Source: Myxococcota bacterium (lineage in GTDB: Bacteria; Myxococcota_C; UBA6777). Taken from it: a DNA stretch of 12,876 nt. The stretch lies in the NCBI GenBank assembly GCA_963169055.1, contig CAUJFU010000163.1, forward strand, positions 1 to 12,876, written 5' to 3'. The notes under the pieces are model-generated. The model did no database searches. It was not told the origin of the DNA and was given only the letters and a program-made list of their open reading frames with translations. Below are positions 5,539-12,876 of the stretch, piece by piece. Every line of letters starts with the position of its first letter. Position 1 is the stretch's first letter. The translations under genes and the position numbers were made by a program.

Positions 5539-8022
5539 TTGACTGCAAAGCGTCGAAAATCGGCGCCTTCGGGTGACGCCCTAGCGCTCGATATGGAATA
5601 TGAGCAACCCAGTGTAAAAGTCGTTTCCCTTCAAGAAGAAACGTCAAAACGCTATTTGAATTATGCGTTGAGCGTTGTGACAAGCCGCGCTTTGCCCGAT
5701 GTTCGGGATGGTTTGAAGCCTGTACAGCGGCGCATCTTGTTTTCGATGTTCCACGATCTCAAGCTTCTTCCTTCCACCAAGTTTCGAAAGTCCGCAACCA
5801 TCGTCGGAAGCGTGATGGGAAAGTACCATCCACACGGAGATACCGCGATCTATGATGCGATGGTGCGGATGGCTCAACCGTTTGTTCTGCGCGTTCCTTT
5901 GGTCGATGGATACGGCAACTTTGGTTCGATTGATGGGGATCGAGCGGCGGCCATGCGTTATTCCGAAGCACGTCTCCAAGCCGCAGCATTGGAGCTTTTG
6001 GACGAACTCAAACTCGAAACCGTGACAATGCGCCCCAATTTCGACGGTACGCAAGAAGAACCTGTCGTCTTGCCTGCGCGTTTTCCACAGCTTCTTGTCA
6101 ACGGCTGTTCGGGGATCGCCGTCGGGATGGCTACCAATATCCCGCCCCACAATCCCACCGAAGTCCTCGATGCTTTGCTGCATCTGATCGATCATCCCGA
6201 TTGCACCGTCCGCCACCTGATGAAAAAGATCAAAGGCCCCGACTTTCCTACAGGCGGCGAGATATTGATCACCCGCGAAGAGATGGAAGCGATCTACCAA
6301 GAAGGCAGCGGCAATCTGATCGTGCGCGGCGAATGGAAACGCGAAGAAGTCGAAGAAAACAAGAAGATCGATCACATCATCATCACATCCATCCCCTACA
6401 ACGTCGACAAATCCCTGATCGTTGAAAAGATCGCAGATGTGATCGTCTCCAAAAAACTACCGATGCTGCTCGATATCCGCGACGAATCCACCGTCGATAT
6501 CCGCATCGTCTTGGAGATCAAAGCCAAACAAGATCCCGAGATGATCATGGCGTACCTCTACAAACACACGCCACTTTCGCAACGCTTCGCCGTCAATATG
6601 ACGGTCCTCGTCCCCACCCCCAACCCCCTTGTCTGCGCGCCTGCTCGTTTGTCTTTGCGCGAGATGCTCGAACAATTCATGGCTTTTCGTCTCGAAGTCC
6701 TCGAACGACGGCTGCGTTGCGAGCTTGAACGCCTTCAACGGCGCATCCACATCCTTGACGGTTTTCGGATCGTCTTCAACGACCTCGATCGAGCTATTAA
6801 GATCATCCGCGACGCAGACGGGCGGCGTGATGCAGGCTATCAGCTTCAAAAACACTTTCGCCTCAGCGACGAACAAACCGAAGCCATCCTTGAAACCCGC
6901 CTGTATCGGATCTCGCGTCTTGAGATCAACACCATCCTCGATGAACTCCGCCAACTCGCCGAAAAAGCCGCTGAGATCGAAGCCATCCTCGCAAGCCGCG
7001 AACGCATGATCGCCACCATGCGCGAAGAGATGGTCGCTGTCCGTGAACGCATCGCTGACAAACGAAAGACCCGTATCGTCGGCGAAGACAAGAGCGTCGA
7101 GTATGATCCCGATGCCTTCATCCAAGACGAAGACAGCCACGTGATCCTCAGCCGCGATGGTTGGATCAAGCGCATCCGCACCATCAACGATATCGCAACG
7201 ATCCGCGTCCGTGAAAGCGACGAGATCTTGGGCATCTTCCCCGGTAGCACCAAAGAATCCATCTGTTTCTTTACGAACTACGGAACGGCATACACGCTGC
7301 GGATTTGGGATGTCCAAGCCACAACGGGTTATGGAACCCCACTGCAAAGCCTCTTTAAGTTCAAAGATGGCGAGCGCGTAGTCGGGGCCGTCACACTTGA
7401 TCCCCGCTTTTGCGGAGATATCCGCGCTCCCGCCCACAAAGGCGAAGAGGCGATGCCCGACAGTCATTTGTTGGTGGTCACGCAAGAAGGGCAGGGTTCG
7501 CGCTTGAGCTTGGAGCCTTTTGTGGAACCCTCGAACAAAAATGGGCGACGTTATACCCGACTCGAACGCGGTGATCAGGTCTTGGCTGTGCGAATTGTGC
7601 GCAACGAAGGGATCTTGATCTTGGTATCTGAACAAGCCCGCATCCTGATGTTTCCTCTCGAAGAGGTTAAGTTCCTTGGCGCGGCAGGCAAAGGCGTTCG
7701 TTTGTTGCGGATGGACGAGGGCGATCTGTTGTTTGCGTGTGAAGTCAGCCGCCGCCCCGACGAAGGCTTGCGTTTGGAGATCCAAGGCGGCAAAGAAGCC
7801 TTTTTGGCACCGATCCCTGATCTGATCGCAAAACGCGATGGGCGCGGCATCAAAGAGCGCGTCAAAGGGTGGACCCGCGTGATCCCGCCGCCCTTGGTGG
7901 TTCCTTCGTTTGGCCGCGAACAAAGTGACAATCCTTATGCCGAAGATCTTCTTGCCCCCGCTTCGTCGGCTTCATCGGCAAATCATGCGTTGTTTGATGG
8001 GGCGTGGAGAGAAAAAGTATGA
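5539..8022 (+). CDS. parC: Type IIA topoisomerase subunit A (ParC-like; no GyrA box)
   Basis: This 827-aa DNA cleavage/rejoining subunit acts as A2B2 with the product of the next gene. The N-terminal breakage-reunion domain is well conserved: [19 protein letters not shown] (49-67), [22 protein letters not shown] (94-115), GNFGSIDGD, and [10 protein letters not shown] with catalytic Y141 and R140. A coiled-coil stretch rich in Glu and Arg lies around 380-520. From about residue 530 a beta-pinwheel-like C-terminal domain shows roughly five blades (for example [20 protein letters not shown] and [16 protein letters not shown]). The GyrA box (QRRGGKG-type) expected in the first blade is absent; that position reads [20 protein letters not shown]. 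Together with the ParE-like partner this favours topoisomerase IV, which decatenates chromosomes, over gyrase; a divergent gyrase cannot be excluded. The quinolone-region residue equivalent to E. coli GyrA S83 is T102, and D87 is conserved as D106. It starts with TTG behind a strong ribosome binding site, and its stop overlaps parE. Confidence 0.9.
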   Translation: MTAKRRKSAPSGDALALDMEYEQPSVKVVSLQEETSKRYLNYALSVVTSRALPDVRDGLKPVQRRILFSMFHDLKLLPSTKFRKSATIVGSVMGKYHPHGDTAIYDAMVRMAQPFVLRVPLVDGYGNFGSIDGDRAAAMRYSEARLQAAALELLDELKLETVTMRPNFDGTQEEPVVLPARFPQLLVNGCSGIAVGMATNIPPHNPTEVLDALLHLIDHPDCTVRHLMKKIKGPDFPTGGEILITREEMEAIYQEGSGNLIVRGEWKREEVEENKKIDHIIITSIPYNVDKSLIVEKIADVIVSKKLPMLLDIRDESTVDIRIVLEIKAKQDPEMIMAYLYKHTPLSQRFAVNMTVLVPTPNPLVCAPARLSLREMLEQFMAFRLEVLERRLRCELERLQRRIHILDGFRIVFNDLDRAIKIIRDADGRRDAGYQLQKHFRLSDEQTEAILETRLYRISRLEINTILDELRQLAEKAAEIEAILASRERMIATMREEMVAVRERIADKRKTRIVGEDKSVEYDPDAFIQDEDSHVILSRDGWIKRIRTINDIATIRVRESDEILGIFPGSTKESICFFTNYGTAYTLRIWDVQATTGYGTPLQSLFKFKDGERVVGAVTLDPRFCGDIRAPAHKGEEAMPDSHLLVVTQEGQGSRLSLEPFVEPSNKNGRRYTRLERGDQVLAVRIVRNEGILILVSEQARILMFPLEEVKFLGAAGKGVRLLRMDEGDLLFACEVSRRPDEGLRLEIQGGKEAFLAPIPDLIAKRDGRGIKERVKGWTRVIPPPLVVPSFGREQSDNPYAEDLLAPASSASSANHALFDGAWREKV

Positions 8023-9932
8023 GCAGTTCGTATAGCGCAAAAGATATCGTCGTTCTCGAAGGTTTGGAGGCTGTACGCAAACGACCGAGTATGTACATCG
8101 GTGGCGTACACAAGACGGGTTTACACCACTTGCTTTGGGAGATCGTCGACAACGCGGTAGATGAAGCGATCAATGGACACGCCGATCGCATCGAAGTGAC
8201 GCTGCATGCCGATGGCGAGACGATCTCCGTTCAAGACAACGGGCGCGGTATACCCGTGGATATCCATCCACAATACAAAAAACCTGCGCTCGAATTAATC
8301 CTTTGCACCCTTCACTCAGGCGGAAAGTTTGGCAGCCAAAACTACATCCATTCGGGGGGATTGCACGGCGTTGGGATCTCGGTGGTCAACGCGCTTTCCG
8401 ACAAGATGTGCGTGCGTGTCAAGCGTGACGGAAAGATGCACGAACAGCATTTTTCGCGTGGTTTGGCGCAAGGCGATCTGCGGGTGGTTGAGAAAAATCT
8501 CCGTGGGACAGGCACCGAAGTGACCTTTCATGCGGATCCTGAGATCTTCCACGATGGCGTTGTGATGGACCCGTTGTTGATCCGCGAACGCTTGAATATC
8601 CGTTCGTATCTCCATCGCGGCTTGGTGATCTTGTGGCACGATAAAGCTTCTGGCGAAGAACAACGCTTCCATCACGAGGGCGGGATCGAAGACTTTTTGC
8701 AACACTTGATCGGTCGAAAAGAGCGCAAACCTTCACACGAAGGGATCTTTGCTTATCGAGGAGACGGTGAGCTTCGCATGGAGCTCGCGCTGTGTTGGAC
8801 GGAAGGGACGGATGAGCAATTCCATAGCTTTGTCAACGGCATCCCCACCAAGCAAGGCGGTACACATGAGAACGGACTCAAAAACGCCCTTGTCAAGGCG
8901 ATCCGCCAGTATGTGAACCTCCATAAGCTGCAACCCAAGGGGACAAACTTCACCCCCGAAGATATCCGCGAAGGCTTGGTCGCTTTGCTCAGCGTCTATA
9001 TCTCTGATCCACAGTTCCAAGGGCAAACCAAAGAACGCCTAAACAACGTCGATATCCAACCGCTTGTCGAAGGCATCGCCCGTTCGGCGTTTGAGCAATG
9101 GTTGAACGAAAACAGCACGAGTGCGCGGGCTATTGTGGCGCGGATCTCGATGGCTGCACGCGCACGCGAAGCCACCCGCACAGCCTCACAGATGGTTCGC
9201 CGCCAAAGCCCCACCCGTCGGCTGAGTCTTCCGGGAAAACTCGCCGATTGCGCCGAGTCCGATCCAAGCAAGTGCGAGCTTTTCATCGTCGAGGGCGATT
9301 CCGCCGGTGGTTCGGCAAAGATGGGCCGCGACCGCAAGACTCAAGCGATCCTGCCCTTGCGTGGGAAAGTGATGAATACGGAAAATGCCGATCTGAAAAA
9401 AGTGATCGAAAACAAAGAACTTAACGATATCGTGCAAGCCCTTGGATGCGGGGTTGGCCAGCATTTTCGTCTTGAAGATCTGCGGTATCACAAAGTGATC
9501 TTGTTGATGGATGCAGATGCAGACGGCCATCACATCGCGACTTTGTTGTTGACGTTCTTTTATCGGCACATGACCACGTTGCTGCATCAAGGCCATGTGT
9601 ATATCGCCCAACCTCCGCTCTATCGGATCGAGATCAACAAGCAAGTGCATTGGGTTCTGGATGATGCTCAACGCGGCTGGTTGGTGTCACAAGCCCCGCC
9701 CGACGCCAAGATCGATATCCAACGCTTTAAGGGTCTTGGAGAGATGATGCCCGAGATCCTTCGCCAAACCACGCTCGATCCGCGAAAACGCACGCTGCTT
9801 CGCGTCTCTGTCGATGATGAACTCCAAACCAACGCCTTGTTTGAAAACCTGATGGGCAAAGATGCCCGCTTTCGCGGCGAATTCATCAAAGAACGCGCCT
9901 ATGAGATCGACGAAGTCGACGTCGCGATCTAG
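8019..9932 (+). CDS. parE: Type IIA topoisomerase subunit B (ParE-like ATPase)
   Basis: This 637-aa ATPase subunit is the partner of the upstream ParC-like protein. The GHKL ATP site is complete: [10 protein letters not shown] (catalytic E41, N45), DNGRGIPVD (D73), [15 protein letters not shown] (113-127) and the QTK loop (336-338). The TOPRIM domain has [10 protein letters not shown] (E425, D427), [13 protein letters not shown] and [14 protein letters not shown] (D498, D500, D502), which bind Mg2+ for cleavage. The protein ends soon after the QRFKGLGEM and TTLDP(R)KR motifs, so the large insertion of enterobacterial GyrB (about 800 aa) is absent; the length matches E. coli ParE (630 aa). Phrases such as [13 protein letters not shown] and HGHVYIA-type QPPLYRI are shared by both subfamilies, so ParE versus a short GyrB rests on length, ParE-like segments and the partner. 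The ATG at 8019 overlaps the parC stop by 4 nt (ATGA), implying translational coupling and equal subunit supply. Confidence 0.9.
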   Translation: MSSSYSAKDIVVLEGLEAVRKRPSMYIGGVHKTGLHHLLWEIVDNAVDEAINGHADRIEVTLHADGETISVQDNGRGIPVDIHPQYKKPALELILCTLHSGGKFGSQNYIHSGGLHGVGISVVNALSDKMCVRVKRDGKMHEQHFSRGLAQGDLRVVEKNLRGTGTEVTFHADPEIFHDGVVMDPLLIRERLNIRSYLHRGLVILWHDKASGEEQRFHHEGGIEDFLQHLIGRKERKPSHEGIFAYRGDGELRMELALCWTEGTDEQFHSFVNGIPTKQGGTHENGLKNALVKAIRQYVNLHKLQPKGTNFTPEDIREGLVALLSVYISDPQFQGQTKERLNNVDIQPLVEGIARSAFEQWLNENSTSARAIVARISMAARAREATRTASQMVRRQSPTRRLSLPGKLADCAESDPSKCELFIVEGDSAGGSAKMGRDRKTQAILPLRGKVMNTENADLKKVIENKELNDIVQALGCGVGQHFRLEDLRYHKVILLMDADADGHHIATLLLTFFYRHMTTLLHQGHVYIAQPPLYRIEINKQVHWVLDDAQRGWLVSQAPPDAKIDIQRFKGLGEMMPEILRQTTLDPRKRTLLRVSVDDELQTNALFENLMGKDARFRGEFIKERAYEIDEVDVAI

Positions 9933-9941
9933 TCTTTCTTG

Positions 9942-9970
9942 TTGGGTCTGAAAAAAGCGTGTGGTATGCT
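9942..9970 (+). promoter_or_regulatory. Candidate promoter for cdd
   Basis: TTGGGT (9942-9947) and TATGCT (9965-9970) are exactly 17 bp apart, and TGG directly precedes the -10, giving an extended -10 element. It lies just after the parE stop, so cdd probably has its own transcript with a leader of about 80 nt. The leader can form a small hairpin (9983-9988 with 9993-9998). Confidence 0.45.
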
Positions 9971-10059
9971 GCGTCCCCTTTTCCCCTTCGTGGAGGGGGT
10001 GGTCTGCCTTGGCGGTGCGATGGATCCGTGTGGGAGAGTCGCCGCTGTGGGAGTGTTGG

Positions 10060-10503
10060 ATGGAGCATGCGATGGAGCCGATTCAAGAGCAATTGTTAGA
10101 AGCTGCAAAAAAAGCCGCAGAAGAATGTTCGTACTCGCCGTATTCGCAGTATCGGGTAGGGGCTGCTGTGTACGCAAATGGCCAGATCTATCACGGGGCC
10201 AACGTGGAGAACGCTTCGAGTAATCTAGGGATCTGTGCAGAGCGGGTTGCGTTGTCACACGCGAAAATGCACGGAGTCCAACACATCGATGGGATCGCGA
10301 TCTTCTGCCTTGATGCGTTGCGCGACGAAACAGGCCGCCCTTTGGTTGGTTATACCATGCCTTGCGGTGGATGTTTGCAATGGATCGCTGAACTCGCGCC
10401 CGACGCATGGGTCGTCACCAACGGTTTAGGGCGTGCTGTTCGTATCGCAGATCTACTGCCCATCCCCTTTAAGCTGTTGGACCCGTCTTTTCCTGTTCGT
10501 TGA
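10060..10503 (+). CDS. cdd: Cytidine deaminase (homotetrameric type)
   Basis: This 147-aa enzyme should deaminate cytidine and deoxycytidine to uridine and deoxyuridine in pyrimidine salvage. Motifs: SPYSQYRVGAAVY (26-38), the nucleoside-binding NVENASSNLGICAERVAL (48-65) with zinc ligand C59 and catalytic E61, and MPCGGCLQW (100-108) with zinc ligands C102 and C105. The three-Cys zinc site and the length identify the short tetrameric class, as in Bacillus, not the larger dimeric enterobacterial type. The usual PCGACRQ reads PCGGCLQ, a mild departure. Two starts are possible: ATG 10060 behind GGGAG with 6-nt spacing, or ATG 10072 behind GGAG with 6-nt spacing. I chose 10060 for its stronger site; the difference is four residues. 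The open frame extends further upstream without support. The gene converges with the minus-strand hydrolase, leaving only 9 bp between stops. Confidence 0.92.
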   Translation: MEHAMEPIQEQLLEAAKKAAEECSYSPYSQYRVGAAVYANGQIYHGANVENASSNLGICAERVALSHAKMHGVQHIDGIAIFCLDALRDETGRPLVGYTMPCGGCLQWIAELAPDAWVVTNGLGRAVRIADLLPIPFKLLDPSFPVR

Positions 10504-10512
10504 GAGGAAGTT

Positions 10513-11301
10513 TTAAGCGGATTGAAGGCGATCTTGAAAAAAATCGAGGACGCGGTGGAGAGCTTCGTGGGTGGGATGGCCAGGCTGATCGACGAGATCG
10601 AGCGTGAGGACGGAGTGTGCGGTGCGTTTGATGCCGTGGGGATTTTGGGCCGAAGAATCGATCTCTACACCGATAAAGTTGTCGCCGAGTTCGTCGCGCA
10701 GGCGTTGAAAGCGTGCGGTGGGTACGAGCGGATCGGAGGTAAAGCGCAAGCCCATCACACAGATATCTTCTTCTTGGATGCGCTCTTTGATCCGCGCCAA
10801 CGTCTTGTCGTCGATCCCCAGATCGCGCTTTTGTGCCGAAGTGATGGGGAAAGGCAACGAAGGTTGGCTCAAGACAGGGGCCAACAAGATATCATCGACC
10901 ATCATCGCAAGCGCAAAGCCGCCCGTTAAGCACATCCCCACTGCCCCCACTCCTTTTCCGCCGCATTGCTCGTGGGCGTGTTTGGCCAACTGACGCAACC
11001 AGTCGGTAATCGGGCTATTTTGACGAGTGGCCCAAACGGTGAATTCTTTGGAGACGCAAGCACGTGTGATCGATTGCAGGCTATACAACGCACCAAAGGT
11101 TTTGCCGGGTGTTCCGAGCAAAGAGGGCATATAGACGGTGAATCCTTTTTCGATCACGCGCCGCCCAAACGCCGCAACACCGGGATGAATCCCGGGTACT
11201 TCGTGGATCACGATGATTGCAGGGCCTTTTCCACCGACAAAGACGCTGCGAGACTCGCCCAAAAAAGTCATCTCTTGCTCAACAAAGCCTTCTAATTGCA
11301 T
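10513..11301 (-). CDS. Dienelactone hydrolase family protein
   Basis: This 262-aa alpha/beta-hydrolase of the dienelactone hydrolase family cleaves ester or lactone bonds, probably in the cytoplasm since no signal peptide is seen. The family's Cys-Asp-His triad is present: C124 in the nucleophile elbow VGMCLTGGFAL, D190 in TSDPLVP, and H229 in TAHSVLT. The Glu that activates the Cys in characterised enzymes matches E34 in VIHEVPGIHP, followed by the oxyanion region. The elbow has an extra Thr relative to the usual GxCxGG pattern. True substrate is unknown: chlorocatechol dienelactone is the type example, but most family members act on other esters. ATG 11301 has GAGG 6 nt upstream. The gene overlaps the end of the acyl-CoA ligase by 10 nt, indicating one operon and translational coupling, so a role in handling acids or CoA thioesters alongside that ligase is plausible. 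Confidence 0.87.
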   Translation of the reverse strand: MQLEGFVEQEMTFLGESRSVFVGGKGPAIIVIHEVPGIHPGVAAFGRRVIEKGFTVYMPSLLGTPGKTFGALYSLQSITRACVSKEFTVWATRQNSPITDWLRQLAKHAHEQCGGKGVGAVGMCLTGGFALAMMVDDILLAPVLSQPSLPFPITSAQKRDLGIDDKTLARIKERIQEEDICVMGLRFTSDPLVPTARFQRLRDELGDNFIGVEIDSSAQNPHGIKRTAHSVLTLDLVDQPGHPTHEALHRVLDFFQDRLQSA

Positions 11302-12876
11302 GCCTCGCCTCGTTTATCGGGTTGGTGTTGGGTGCCTGTTTGAAACCATCCTTGAGTGATCTCGCGCATACGGTACTTTTGGATCTTGCCTGTGACGGTC
11401 ATCGGATAAGTTTGAACAAACCAGATATACCGAGGGATCTTGAAGTGCGCAATCTTCTCCTTGGCGTAATCCCGCAACCATGCGGGATCCACATCGGCGT
11501 TTTCTTTTACGCGCACCCATGCTCCGACTTCTTCGCCCATCTTTTCGTCAGGAATACCAAAGACCGCGATATCGACCACGTCGGGATGCTTGTGATAAAA
11601 AGCTTCGATCTCGGCAGGATAGATGTTTTCGCCACCTCGGATGATCATGTCTTTGAGCCGCCCTGTGATCCGCACATAACCAGATTCATCCATCACTCCG
11701 AGATCTCCCGAATGAAGCCAGCCTGCTTCGTCGATGGTTTTTGCCGTGGCTTCGGGCTGATGAAAATAACCGCGCATCACATGATAGCCGCGAAAACAGA
11801 TCTCGCCTGTCTCTCCCACACGCAAGATCGCACCTGTTTGCGTATCGACCACTTTGGCTTCGGTGTGCGGCATATTGCTTCCGACCGTTTCAACACGCCG
11901 AGCGACCGTATCTTCGGGCAAAGTAATGTGGGTGACTGGGGAGGCTTCGGTCTGGCCGTAGGCGATCAATATCTCGCGGCAACCCATCTCTTGCATCACG
12001 CGGCGCACGATCACTTCGGGGCAGGGCGCACCCGCCATAATCCCCGTCCGTAGGCTCGCTAGATCGTAAGGCTTTTTCTGTAGCTCTTCCAACTCCGCAA
12101 TAAACATCGTCGGCACGCCGTGAACCGCTGTGCAACGTTCCACTTCGATGGCATGGAGGGTTGCGCCCGCTTCAAAGTGATCCGCTGGAACCACGATCGT
12201 CGCACCATGCGTCAAGCAAGCCAAGTTGGAAACCACCATCCCAAAGCAATGATAAAAGGGGACTGGCACACAAAGCCGATCTTTGTCGGTGAAACGCATC
12301 GCCTGTCCGATAAAATAGCCGTTGTTGAGGATATTGTGGTGGGTCAGCACAACGGCCTTCGGAAAGCCCGTTGTACCCGAAGTAAATTGGATGTTGATCG
12401 GATCATCCATATCGATGGACTGGCTGCGCGCATGGAGAGCTTCTGAAGAGACCGATTGGCCGAGCGCGAGAAAGTCTTGCCATGCCCAAAAGCCGGGATA
12501 GTCGGCTTTGGTTTGCATCGGCGATTCGGCTTGGTAGACGATCAAGTGCTTGAGCGCGGGGAGGCGTTGGCTTGCAAAGGTTTGGGGCGTAGCATCGGCG
12601 GTTTCGGGGCAGATCGTGTGAACCATCTCGACGTAGCGGGCTTGGCGAAATTGGGGGATCAAGAACAGGGCTTGGACCTGCGCAAGTTCCAGCGCATACG
12701 CAAGTTCATCGGTGCGATAGGACGGATTGATGTTGACCAAGATAATCCCTGTGCGTGCGGTGGCTAGCTGCAACAACAACCATTCGAGATTGTCCGTCGA
12801 CCAGATGCCCACACGCGCCCCGCGTTCGAGGCCCAACGCCATCAATGAACGAGCAACCTCGTCGATCACTTGATCG
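11292..12876 (-). CDS. AMP-forming acyl-CoA synthetase (ACSF2/FadD-like), N-terminus outside window
   Basis: This is the last 528 residues of an adenylate-forming ligase; the frame is open to the window edge, so the true start lies beyond it. It should activate a carboxylic acid to acyl-AMP and then acyl-CoA. Visible motifs are the phosphate-binding FTSGTTGFPKAVVLTH (about 12340-12390), PFYHCFGMV, GVPTMF, YGQTEASPVTH (the family's YGxTE), HSGDLGVMDESGYV, and the hinge ITGRLKDMIIRGGENIYPAEIE (about 11600-11670). The C-terminal PMTVTGKIQKYRMRE (about 11355-11395) holds the catalytic Lys. The GENIYPAEIE and LVNINPSYRTDEL segments resemble medium-chain acyl-CoA synthetases such as ACSF2, but chain length cannot be settled by eye. 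The first visible residues (DQVIDEVARSLMALGLERG) correspond to a point some 40-60 residues into the family. Its 3' end overlaps the dienelactone hydrolase gene, suggesting a catabolic operon. Confidence 0.93.
   Translation of the reverse strand, partial: DQVIDEVARSLMALGLERGARVGIWSTDNLEWLLLQLATARTGIILVNINPSYRTDELAYALELAQVQALFLIPQFRQARYVEMVHTICPETADATPQTFASQRLPALKHLIVYQAESPMQTKADYPGFWAWQDFLALGQSVSSEALHARSQSIDMDDPINIQFTSGTTGFPKAVVLTHHNILNNGYFIGQAMRFTDKDRLCVPVPFYHCFGMVVSNLACLTHGATIVVPADHFEAGATLHAIEVERCTAVHGVPTMFIAELEELQKKPYDLASLRTGIMAGAPCPEVIVRRVMQEMGCREILIAYGQTEASPVTHITLPEDTVARRVETVGSNMPHTEAKVVDTQTGAILRVGETGEICFRGYHVMRGYFHQPEATAKTIDEAGWLHSGDLGVMDESGYVRITGRLKDMIIRGGENIYPAEIEAFYHKHPDVVDIAVFGIPDEKMGEEVGAWVRVKENADVDPAWLRDYAKEKIAHFKIPRYIWFVQTYPMTVTGKIQKYRMREITQGWFQTGTQHQPDKRGEACN

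Noticed and set aside
6457-7923. 488-codon minus-strand open frame opposite parC
   Set aside because: Shadow of a highly conserved plus-strand gene with strong codon bias; no recognisable motif or independent start signal.
9933-10059. Riboswitch in the cdd leader
   Set aside because: Only one small hairpin is visible; no conserved riboswitch core or terminator/antiterminator pair could be recognised.

Overview
This window looks like chromosomal DNA from a member of the Myxococcota (the former deltaproteobacterial myxobacteria, including Bradymonadales-like lineages). The main evidence is two adjacent secreted, cysteine-rich proteins that end in a MYXO-CTERM-type tail (a Cys motif, a hydrophobic helix and an Arg cluster), one of which also carries MopE-type metal-binding repeats. 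Base composition looks moderate (fifties % GC by eye), lower than classical Myxococcus, so I do not name a genus.

Layout. (1) 1-386: the 3' end of a MYXO-CTERM surface protein, followed by a strong intrinsic terminator (450-489). (2) 645-3281: a complete 878-aa surface protein with signal peptide, von Willebrand A (VWA) domain with intact MIDAS, eight MopE-like metal-binding motifs in 48-49-aa repeats, nine small Cys-rich repeats and a MYXO-CTERM tail. (3) 3308-3383: a 26-bp tandem repeat that runs into the 3' end of a minus-strand ADP-ribosylglycohydrolase gene (3356-4408). (4) 4409-4540: a divergent promoter region with a direct repeat, then ung, uracil-DNA glycosylase (4541-5224). (5) 5225-5538: intergenic DNA with a double hairpin. 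(6) 5539-9932: a type IIA topoisomerase operon, A subunit (ParC-like, no GyrA box) then B subunit (ParE-like), joined by an ATGA overlap. (7) 10060-10503: cytidine deaminase (cdd). (8) 10513-12876, minus strand: an AMP-forming acyl-CoA ligase (N-terminus outside the window) overlapping by 10 nt a dienelactone-hydrolase-family gene; this pair converges on cdd.

Functional reading. The first quarter encodes cell-surface proteins likely involved in adhesion or metal-dependent binding. The middle holds DNA-maintenance housekeeping (uracil repair, topoisomerase IV-like decatenation or gyrase), pyrimidine salvage and reversal of ADP-ribosylation. The right end holds acid activation and hydrolysis, probably catabolic. 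These are separate transcription units and not one system.

I found no convincing new multi-gene defence or mobile system. The most notable items are the tandem MYXO-CTERM paralogues with a hierarchically duplicated metal-binding repeat array, the tandem repeat that supplies a stop codon, the A-before-B topoisomerase operon lacking a GyrA box, and the direct repeat between ung and the ADP-ribosylglycohydrolase. I saw no tRNA, rRNA, CRISPR array, transposase or phage gene.
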